This document shows, piece by piece, positions 1 to 12,000 of a stretch of 64,000 nucleotides of DNA. Within the stretch, counting starts at the first letter, position 1, and each line of letters begins with the position of its first letter. Below the pieces are notes generated by a model. It did not search any database and had not been told where the DNA came from. It saw only the letters and a list, made by a program, of their open reading frames with translations. Source of the stretch: Cliona cf. orientalis (lineage: Eukaryota; Porifera; Demospongiae; Clionaida; Clionaidae); contig OZ005695.1 of NCBI GenBank assembly GCA_963930775.1, positions 6,448,001-6,512,000 on the forward strand. The letters are read 5' to 3'. Position numbers and translations under genes: made by a program.

Positions 1-3000
1 TGAAGGCACGTCACTACTCAAAGAAGTTATCAGCCCGGGGAACATTTTATGGAGCGGATGTGAGAAGAGGAATTGACTGGCAGTGGGACGACCAAGATGG
101 TAAAGTCATTGTTATTATGACAATTGTGTAGGTAATACTACACTGTATACTAAAATTAATTTTCACTTGTTTAGGTGGGGCTGGGAACAGTGGAAGGGTG
201 ATTAAAGTGGACGGCTGGGGAACACAGAGCTCGGTAAGTACTATAGCTGTGAAAAATAGTGTTGGACTGGAGTGGTGCATGTTCTCTGTTTAAGTGAGAA
301 TCTCGTCATCACTAGGTGGTATTGTTTACCACGATGTAATTGAGGCATTAATACTTGACACTGATTAGCACTGCTGCACTGTAAACCAAGCCTATGACAT
401 TATTTGAATTTCTTGTTCTCTACATCTTTTTTGCATTCAGAGGAGTGTGGTTGAAGTGGTATGGAGTGGTTCAGACTCCAAGAACATCTACCGCAATGGG
501 CACGCTGGCAAGGTACGTGTACATGAGGTACTTTTATCATGATTGGGTACAGACTGACCTTCTGTTGTACGTAATATTGTGAAGGTTGATCTACAGTGTG
601 TGTCGGCAACCTGTGGTGGCTACTACTACCCAGACCATCTGCAACTCCTTGGTGAGATGAACTATTGTGTACTACATACCGTATGGCGGGTAATTTTCGG
701 GGATTTTAAGTTTTGTGACAGCACCAGTCTAGGGGTGTGGCACTGCACAAGCAATGATGTAATTAATACATGTGCTTGATCTCACTCGTGATTTTCTTTG
801 CTAGCGCTGGGAAGTGTTGGCTGCACTGCCACCATGTTTTTGGCCATGCCCATCATCATGGACTTGCTATATATATATATAATATATCACTGTAGGCATT
901 ACTTTTCGTGGGTGGGAAAATTTCATGATTGCCAAGTCAACCATGAAAATATCGAAAGTTAGCACACCATGATAATTACCCGCCATATGGTACTATAAAT
1001 TGTGTTAATTTCATTTGCAAGATACCGTAGAAACTGATTGTTAAGTGCATGTGCTTATAACACGTGGCAGCTAGAAAATATGCGCTTAACAAAATGTATG
1101 CGCTTAACAGGAAGCATGCGCTTAATTAAAACACGGTAGGTGGGGCGTGTGTAAAAAACGTGTCGAGGGTAGAAAGGCCTACAACGGTGGCCAAGAAGCG
1201 ACCAGAGAGCGTAATTCTCGATGACTTCTTCTCCAGCCTACTTCTAGCCTTCTTTCTGGGCTCATGTAACCGATCGCTCGTCGTTCAGCTGGCTTGCTGG
1301 GCGTATGCGCCTAACAAAGAGCGGTAAAGCTTGCACAAAACTATGCGCTTAATAAAAAGTATGCGCTTAACAGCAAGCAGCGCTTAACAACCAGTTTCTA
1401 CGGTATGTGTTAGAAATTTTCATGTAATAATTTCTCGTCAATATCAACATGGGCAATATACCGTGGTTAATCAAAATTAGTACAACGTATGATCCAATTG
1501 AACGTAAAGTGTATATGTACATGTACATGTATGGAGTGGTTGACGACCTTTACCAGATAAGCGTGTGTTTTTATTTTTTCTATACAATTAAGGTTACGGG
1601 ATAGTGTTCCGCCCACGCATGGTCAAAGTTCACATGAATAATAGATAAGACAGTTATAATATTCCAGTTTTTGTCCACGTTCTTTGCACAGTCAAGGCAC
1701 AGGTAAGTAGCACTCCTGATGCCTGCCCCATGGTCCACCCTGCCACTATCTGTCTGCAAGCATGGGTAAGTACTGCAATTTTCTGCGTCAGTTTTTGTCA
1801 AGGTAACCAGCCTCTATGTAATGACATACAAACGAAACGATAGCTTACGAGTCTCTATAGGGCCAAATATAGCATTTGAACTCTGTTGATTTACACAAAT
1901 AGAAAGCGAACATAAAATTTACTGCTCAGCTACCATGTGTACTCGCTTAATGGCGGCCCTACAGGACAAAACCTTATCTGACGATTCACCATCTTAGAGT
2001 TTTCGAAAAAGCGCTATACTTGGCCCTTCTCTGATCGATGGACTATCGTGAACGACAGCGAAGTCAGTTCGTTCGAGCCTCTGGTCTTCAAAAGTTGATG
2101 TAGAAATTTGGACTTAGTTTACATCTGGAAATGGTTGATGTTCATTTGCGTTTCCGACTAAACCGCATTAAAACATGTGAATTGTGTCCGTGCGCAATCA
2201 TTTATAAATTGCACGTCGAATACTATCCCATAACCTTACATGTAAGTACAGTATTTATTGTATAAGTTAGCACAGGTAAACGATTTTTGCATAAAAAAAT
2301 TTCACCACTTTGTGCAACAATGAGAAATTTGCGAATTATGATAAGAGCATTAACTTTAATGAAACAGCTCTCATTTGGTATTATCGGAATTTCAGTTTGG
2401 TATTCAAAGTTTTTTGCATAGTTAACTGAGGATGTACGGATTTGTATACAGATCGAGTAATCATAATGTTATGTTCCTGGTTGTTTCGTTCTGAAGCTGT
2501 AGTAAGTCTATTTGGGTATGTACATGTATTGTACTCATGCCCAGGTGCTGTCTACACTCCTCCTGATGTGGCAGAACTGTCTGCTGGTGACGCTGTGAAG
2601 GTAGAGCTGGACCCTGACCTCTTCAAGATTGCCCAGGATGATCATGGAGGCTGGAATGACCTCATGGCTGAGGTACACACACAGCTAGTCGTATACATGC
2701 GCTGCAAGCGGGAGGCTATGGGTTCGATTCCTGAGACTGCCCTATTTTTTCTCTCTTCAAGCTGACTTGCTAATGTAGATGAGATGAAGGATCTGTGGTG
2801 CGCTAGATAGTATAATTTGGCTACATGAACAAACGAAGATTCTTTGCAGACAACTTAACTGTTTGATAAAACTTGCCGACGTTTCGACTAGATGCTCTAG
2901 TCATCCTCAGAGCAAAACTGAGAACGATGTCACTTCAATTTGGCTACAGATGTGAATGGGGCAAAGGACATGTGCTGTAGTACATTGGATTGCTACATGT

Positions 3001-6000
3001 ACATATACATGTACTGGTACATGTATCAACACAGATATGAATGGGTCTCTACAGGAGCTTATGAGCCGCCCGAAGTCATAAGCTCCTGGTCTCTAGCTAG
3101 TACACTTATGTGTAGGCTGGTATTAACACAGACATGAATGAAGGTCTCCATCTATAGTATACTAAGCCTATCATGTACATTACATACATGTAGGTATGTA
3201 GTTGTACGTACACTTGTGCATGTACCTGATCTTTTGCATCCACACTCTAGTTGTTCATTGTGTGACTGATGTTGGTTCTGTAGTATATCGGCCGGGTGGG
3301 TGTGGTCAACACTGTCCAGGATGGTGGAGATATCATTGTTCGCTACTCCAATAACAAGATATTCCTTATCAACCAGCTAGTTCTGACGAAGGTGAGCTAT
3401 TGTTAGTGGCTACATGGTACAGAGTGTATGTGTTATGTTATAATAATAATATGTCCTAGAACATGGTTTTTCTTGCTCTAATTATCCCGCGCGCATGCGC
3501 AAGGGGTAAAGCAATCGGTTTGTCCGTCTGTCGTTGTCGTTGTCATTGTCGTCGTCGGCACGAAAATTGCCAGATCTTGAGTTCTAGGCGTCTGTGCGTG
3601 CTGTAAGCACAACCAATCGGTAGATATCGGTGAAAAACTGGTTTGTACGGGCTTCAAATTGCTCAAAAAGGCTTGCTAGTGCTACAAATCGAGCATTTTC
3701 TGTACAGCATGCCTGTGGTTTATCAACCACACCCACTCTTTTAGCATGCTGATGCAACTGCGCATGCTCAAGCTCAGTGTTGGAAAGGGTCATCAGGTCA
3801 CTCTACCGCAGAGTGTTGCAGTACTACATGTGTATATGCGCTACAGTGGCTACAGAGCGCGCGGGGTATGTGCTCTACAGAGATCTAGTTAGATGTTGCG
3901 TTTTATTAGCATTAATACGGTAAATTTTTGAATATATTACGATAGGATCTGATGTACCTACACATGTACATGTACATGTATGGTATATGCACATGTGCAT
4001 GTATTTATTCTCCCCTGGTCCTTTCAGCATAGCCACCCGTTTATGGTATATAGTCCTTAGAGCCTCTCTTTGAAAAGTCATATTATAACACTTTCTACAT
4101 GGCTATAATTTTCCCATCCAAAAGTGCTTATGATTACAATCACATTGTTTACAATAATGAAGAATGCTGGCAGTATTATAGGTATCCTCTCTTTCTCAAA
4201 AGTATATGTCAGTTTAATAATTGGCTCACTAAATACTGACTGAATCTGCATGCATAATTATGCAACTACAGTGGATACATGTATGTTGTATTGGTTTTGA
4301 AAGTACAATACAGGTGCCACCCTAATTTAGGCGTCCTTTGAGACCTGTGCAATTTTTTTGTGCTAATTTAAGCCACCTTTCCGGACATCAATTACTTTTA
4401 GGTGGCACCTATTTAATTGGAATGCATTGCCACGTGGGATATCACAATGCTGTGGTACCGTCTATATATCTAGCAGTTTACAATTAAGCTATCTTTTACA
4501 TTTGTATGGGCACTTAATTACCTACTGCCCACTGCTTGATGTCTTTCTGGAGTACTGCCACTAAATAGTACGGTTAGTGATAGTGCTTGGGCTCTGGGAA
4601 ACTTCCAGAACCATTCTAATTGCAGCTCTTAGATGCCCTTTGACCTGCTTGTGGATTTTTTGATTCTAATTAAATTAGAGGCACCTGCACAATCCGTAAT
4701 TATTTTAGTGGTATCTATATTAGAAAGTATAATATTATTATGGTAACAAAAGTCTAAAATGAATATGCAATATCTGTCAAAAGGTCTACTATCATGTTAT
4801 TGCATACTACTTGTTAGAAATTATCAGCAATTAATGTATCAGTTCATTAAAAAATCAACCTGCAAATCATTAAATAGTAAGATGTTGATACTACATACAC
4901 AGGCTGAAAAGGGAATGTGGAAAAGAACCGGGAAGCCGCCGGGAATCGAACCCAGGTCGCTGGCTTGAGCCGCCAGTGCTCTAACCACTGAGCTACGACC
5001 ACCCACAGCCACCTGGGTTTGATTCCTGGCGGCTTCCCGGTTCTTTTCCACATTCCCTATTCAGCCTGTGTATGTAGTATCAACTTCTTACATGTACTAA
5101 TAATTCACCAGGCTACATAGAACCATCTAAAAGCGAAATCATTAAATCTTAGGTAAAAAGAGATTATCAAAGTACATGTAGGCAACAGTTCCATGTGCAT
5201 CCTCGTGTACGTTTCCATTCAGCACCCAGTGTCCTGCAAAAGCTCCCCCACTTCTGTAGTAGATCTTCCAGTAAGTACTCCCATTGGGTCCAGTGTAGAC
5301 AGGATAACTGTTGAAATATTGGCTTGAAGCAACATATTTTCCCCTTGATCCATACGGACCTGTTGCCAACATAAAGGTCTTGGGATAGATGACTGCCCCA
5401 TTTCGATTCTCATCCTGCATGTGGATCCTGTGGACCTCCTTGACATCACTTGATATCGGCATAGGGACTAGAACGCTAAAGTAAAATGAAGCACTATAGT
5501 GCAAAATCCTCAGCACAAGCAGTGTAACAGTGAGCGCAGTATTGCATGTTACTGCGAGTTGCTCACAAGGATCCAAGCACGTGTTATTATATACATGAAA
5601 TACTATGCTATATCTCCAGTAGCTACATGTATGTGTGCATGTGGTAAAAGATTGTCAACATAGTGTGCACATTTTAGAGTCTGAGACTGACTCCTTGGCC
5701 TTGAAGTGATACATGTAATTCTCATGTTTCAATCACAGAAATGAATTTGACAGCACAGTATAATTTCCAATGCTCAGATTGGTCGGATCGTGGACGGTGT
5801 GCTATATATAGCGCAGGCTAGCTATAGGGATTACATAAGCCAAGAAGTTCGACAAGCCATACTTATCAGAGAAAGTAGCACGTGGCTTATACATGTACAT
5901 GTAAGGTATTCGCTGGATACATGCATTAGACATCCATCTCAGAATGGCTCCATCGAGGCCCTGAATTTTCTTGTATTTTACCTCATAGATTACCTAATAA

Positions 6001-9000
6001 TTACATCATAGGTTTCACCATAATTATCTCATAACCACAGAAAAGTAAATTATTACTGGGGATATAATGAAAAACTTAGACTACATCCCTCGTCCCTCGT
6101 GAAAAGTATTACACCGCACTGCTGTACACCGCCATAATTTGAACTAGGACACATCGACAAACTGCACATGCTCCGTATACGCGTATATTGGGGCGCGCGG
6201 CTTGAGCCGGTTGACCCGGATGTGACCTCCACCTGCCATGTGCTAGATTGAATAGGGAAATCCCCCCGAGTGCGAGCTCGTCAAAGAAAGCGAACTGAGA
6301 GAATTGCCATATCTCATCGATAGTCCACGATCTCTTCTGCGCTAGGTTCAAATTATAGGTCCCAATAACCTTTCATGCAAGCTAAACATTTTGAAGCAGT
6401 ATTCACAGCAATTACATCATCACTTTCATCATCACTTTCATCATAATTACCTCATCGGTCGGCCGAATTGTTTTTTGTTGATTGGGACTACGGGATGTAA
6501 CAATTAATTAGTAAACGTTAGAAATCTATTATCTTCTATTCTGTTGACAGGTGGATGTACCGGTATTCGGCTATGGTGATGTTGTTTGTATATCGGATGA
6601 CATGTTGAGAGTGCACTGCCTCCAGCCAGGACATGGGGAGTGGAATGATGATATGGCTCTGGTAAGGAGGATACAATTGCTTCACTCTCTCCTCCCACTA
6701 GTTTAAATGCTTCACCTATTATGGGTTCTCTCTCTCCCTTTCTCCATCTCTCTCTCTTTCTCTCTCTCTCCCCTACTGTCTACTGGCAGTCCCTAGGTCA
6801 GGTTGGTCGAGTTATAAAGGTGCAGGGTAATAGTGATGTTCGAGTGGCTGTCAATGGCAAGAGGTGGATCATGAATCCCAGGTGCATGGTCCCAGCTCCA
6901 AACCAAACCCCTGTCGAGGACACCTTAGGTACATGTACATGTATGTTGGATGATGAAAACTACACTACGGTACAAATCAGGATTCATTTCTATGGAGGAG
7001 TGAGGTGCTTTTCCTCCTTAGTCTAGTGATTAGCTGCAATCCCATCCCCTCCATCATGCTCTCCCCTCCTTATATAATATGTTTCCTTGTACTTGCCCCC
7101 ACCCCCACCCCCACCCCCCATCCCCACCTATCCTGTTCTATTTTTTCTTAATGTTGCAATGCTACAATATACATTATGTTGTACATGTATGTTGTGCGTT
7201 ATATTGAATAATTCATCTGGTAGGGATAAGACCCCCCCCCCCCCCGACTTGAAATAAACCTAGCCTCTTTCTACGATGATCATTTCTTGCAGATGAGATT
7301 GATATTGATAGTGGTACACGGCTGCATATTCGGTCCCTGTTAGAGGCTGATGTTCCTGATGTGGTGGCCACTGCTGCTGCTGCTGGAGACTCAGCCACTC
7401 TCGACAGATACCTCTCCAGGAACCCTCATGAGGTAGGGCTATTGACAGTCCTTAGCTCGTTAGATATCCTTGTGTAATATTTGTTTGGAAAGGAGTGTAG
7501 TACCGTGTACGTAGAAATTTTCACCAAAGGTAGCTGGGCTTGATGAAAGTTTTATCCTATGAAAATATTCACATATACAGTATTGTATGTGTACAGTGTG
7601 TATGTGTGGTGTATGATCTACACTGTATGTACAGGTGAATACACAGTTGGAGGGGAAAGGTCCACTTCATCTGGCCATTGTTGAAGGATTTGTTTCGGTA
7701 CTGAAAACCATCCTCAAGTTCCGACCAGATCTGGATATGGAAGTGAGTGAACGAGTAATGCATGAGTGTTTACTGTATGGTGGGTAATTTTCGTGGGGTG
7801 CTAATTTTCATTATTTTCGTGGTTGACTTGGCAGTCACGAAATTTTCCCACCCACGAAACTTAATGCCTACATATACAGTAGATATGGTACTATGCAATT
7901 GCAAGTCCATGATGATGGGCGTGGCTACAAACATCGCGGCCAACACTTTCCAGTATAGCAAGCAACAGTAGCGGCTGATAGCATTTTCGACACCAGTATT
8001 CTTCTATCTCATGCTATTTGTCCAAGTCTCTGTAGGAATGGCTTAGTAACAAAGAAGATCGCGAGCGTGTGTATCGATTACATCATCGCAAGTGCAGCAG
8101 TGCCACGCCCCTGGACTGATTGCTGTCACGAAATTTAAAACCACGAAAATTTATTTTGAGGGCCTTTTTGGACTTTCCACGAAAAGTAGACCCCACGAAA
8201 ATTACCCGCCATATGGGGTATTACATGTTGCCATACTTCTGAAATTTGGCTGGCATCTCTACAAAATTGAAAGATGAAGTAGGGATTACAATTATGCACT
8301 CAGTAACAATTTACTTTTTTGCGGTTATTAGGTAATTATGAGGTAATCTATGAGGTAATTATGAGAAAATTCAGGGCCTCGATGGAGCCCTTCTGGGACT
8401 TGAAATTCAGTGAAATATGTAGAGTATCTTGCGCGTGTATCCAGCAAATACCTTACAAGCAGCGTGTTACCTTCTCTGACGAGCAGCGATGGCCGAACTT
8501 CATGCGTTCTCTAGGCTGACGTAATCCCGTGGATATATGTACAATGTAGATAGCCCAGTGCTATATATAGCACGCACCATGAGCAGCGTGCCGCTGGACC
8601 AATCTAGCTGTACTGCGCTATTGAGTTCTTCTTAGCTTTGAAAACTTTCACTATCGAGGTCCAGAGATACTCTCAGATTCCTGATGATCCGAGGCTAGTC
8701 TGCGACTGAGGCGCCGGCATTGTACTGTACAGTGAAGTGAACCCACTATATTGACGACCTTTACCACATACACCATTTCAACTATGCAGCTCTGAGTGCA
8801 TGGTCAAGTTTTCATACACAAACAAGATTTGTAGGGATAATTAACCACATCCACCATAGTAACATCCCAACCGGACCCTTCCTGTTGATGTTGAACGAAA
8901 GGGTAGTCTCAATTTATGCCAATGCTAATTACTAGTTGAGTACTCACTGGGGACAGAACCTGTAGTTGTACAATGTCATGTGTGCGATATGTAACGCAAC

Positions 9001-12000
9001 AACAGATGAGATTCCTAAGCTTCCACGTTCATTGATGTATTGTATATTATATAAAATCAATTTATTTTCCTTAGGACATCAGTGGAGAAACACCGCTGCA
9101 CATATGTGCTTGTATGTAAGTGGAAATAATAACTTACAGTATATTTGTGCCTACATGTATAGACATGCACGTACATGTACATATACATATAATTTTACAG
9201 CAACAGTGGTGCTGCTGCTAAGCTTCTGATTGATGCTGGTGCTAATACCAATGCCAGGGGTGCCAATGGCAGCACTCCACTGTCTCGGGCTGCAAGTCTG
9301 GGTCACTGCAGTGTGGTCACTGCCCTCCTGGAAAGCCGGGATACTGACATCAACTTTCAGGTATTATAAAAAGGTGCATGCATTTCCCCATAATTATTGC
9401 CTGGGACACATAGTACAAGTTTCCCTGTGGTCAAAAGGAGAGTCCTTTGACTGTTCATGTACTATCACACTCACCAGGACTCTGAAGGGAAGACTCCCCT
9501 GCATAATGCTATTGTTTGTCAGCAGTGGCGCTCCACTTGCATCCTCCTCGAGGCTGGAGCTGACGCAAGTCTTGTCAACTACTCCCTCTTCTCTCCACTG
9601 CACAATACTGCTGGATTTGGATTCTTGGCGTAAGTACTTCTAGTGGATCATGTAGATACAGTGACTGAATTTGCCCTGTGCATGCATATGGTTGTAAATA
9701 AATGACATCAAAACTGGAGAACAAAGCGTTTTCAGCAAAATCTGTGCTATACGATATGTACATATACAATGAGTAAATAATATTATGTCAGAGGGAGAGA
9801 TACCAGTTTTATGTTAGATGTATGTATATGGACCTAGCTTGCTTTTGTCCTTTATGCAGTGGCCTAGAAGAGATACTTCGCTTTCACCCTGAGTTGGTGA
9901 ACCTACCCAAAGATGATGGCTACACACCTCTTCACATAGCTGCAGCTAATAACTTTGCCGACCTCGTCTCTCTCATTGCATCGCATGTAAGCAAGTTAAA
10001 GATAATTTAGTGATTAAATTATATTTAGTGACCCCTTTGGCAATTATCCCAGGAATATACATAATCATACCGGTAACTGTACACCTCATTATTTTCTATT
10101 AGCTAAATAGACTCCAGGAAAGACAAGAGTGGCCTACCCAGAGGATGTACAATGTACTAATCTGTAAAGCTCCTTCAGAATTTAGAGTATTATGAAAATC
10201 TCCTGTATGTTTACTTCGAAGATTCCTTCTAAAAAGTGTTGTTGCTTATCTCTTTGTAGTCCTAGCTCTTACATGTAATTCTCTCCCATCCCTACCTCTG
10301 CAGCCAGAGTGTGATATCAATGCTCGGACTAATAATAGGCTGACAGCTCTTCACATTGCTGTCCACGAGGGTCACGTCAAGTTGGTGGAGCGACTGGTTG
10401 GCTTTGGAGCTGATCTCAACATCACCACCAGCGATGGCAACACTGCTCTTCACCTTGCACTGGGACGGAACACCATGGCCATGCCCACCGAAGAAAGTCC
10501 CAAGATCAAGGCAGTAAGATATGCAGAATGATGTGTATCTCTTTTTTGTGTTGAAGAATTTTCCATACGTTTAGTACTACATGTACATGTACATGCACGT
10601 ACAGGATTTTATACAGAATTTTTCATCAGAGGGGGGAAATCATAGCGTGCAGCAATATACTCAAACTAGGGGGGTCTGGGGGCATGCTCCCCCAGGAAAA
10701 TTTTGAAATTTATGACCTCTGAGACTGCTTCTGAGACTACTTTCACTAGTAAAAAGATTGATTATTAGACAAAAGTTACAAGTATTATTATGATAGTTGG
10801 CAAATTTCAGGGGGGGGGGGATATCCCCTGGTTCCCCCCCCCCTCTAAATAAATCACTGCACGTATATCCAGTAATTTTGTGCATGTACCGTATCCTCCC
10901 GAAAATAAGCCCCCTCCCCTCTTTGACCTTCAAGTTCTTGCACAGGTATGTTTGCCTCGATTATAAGCCCAGACTGCACATATACACGCGCGCGAGCACG
11001 TACGTACGTACGTAACCCCGCCCTTTAATTGACTACGAGTACAAAGATGGTGCTGCATGTGTGGTGGCTTTTAGAAAAGCCTGTTTTGAAGTCATTCTGT
11101 TATGATGACACTTCTAGTTGGCGAAGACACTTACGAGCCGGTCAAGATGCTTTTACTTTCCTCTAAAGACGTACACACACGGAACAACAAGTCCTTTTCC
11201 CACCGCCGATCCTCGCGTTGCCGTCTATTTGACAGGTCATCTCGCTGCCGCTCTTTTGGAGAAAAGACTAGCAAACTCTGTCCTGCGGTACGTGACCAAC
11301 GATGGTGGCTAAGGGGGGGGGTTATATTCGAGGGAAAGTGCATATTCGAAAATAAGCCCCCTCCCCAGTCTAGGTCATGTCTACTGCTGAAAAAGGGGGG
11401 GCTTATTTTCGGGAGGATACGGTACTAGTGAGCAATGCTCTATGTTTAAAATTATTATAGTAATGAAATCTGTGGTAGAATTTTATATATTCTAATTCTC
11501 AGTTGTTTTATTCTCTTCATAGATTCAAGATCAAGTTGAGGCGGTGCATGGAAAGAATGTTGTTTCGCCGAATGTGATTGTGGGGATGTTCCTGGTATCT
11601 CAGGGTGCTGATAGCCACATTAAGAACTATAGAGGTGTTAACCCTCTTCAGGCTCGACCGAATGATATCTCTGAACTCATGGCACAGTGCAGAGGCCATG
11701 GGTAAGCCAAAATTACAAAAAGTTACATAGAATATGTATCTTACATAGCTTGACTTTTTCCATTAAAAGTATTGTGTGTATAATGTCATTGCACAGCTTT
11801 GTACATGAGTGTAGGTGCATGGTTGTTTATATGACCTGTGGTAGTCTCGTCCCCAGGCCATTCCCAGCTGTTCAGTGTAGTCTGCATGCAACATTGCAAC
11901 CTGTGAGGTGCTTGGGGGAAGGTATGATTGTGAAACTCCTAGCTATCTTTATGCTACATAACAGAAAAATTGTTTTCTATAAACATAATAATATTATTAT

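Noticed and set aside
4839..5053. Two overlapping minus-strand frames of about 70 codons
   Set aside because: They read through the tRNA-like inverted repeat; the translation has no protein character.
11102..11428. Open frames on both strands of about 60-108 codons
   Set aside because: They lie within the TACCGTATCC MITE and are produced by its repeats and inverted ends; the same happens at 15069-15395.
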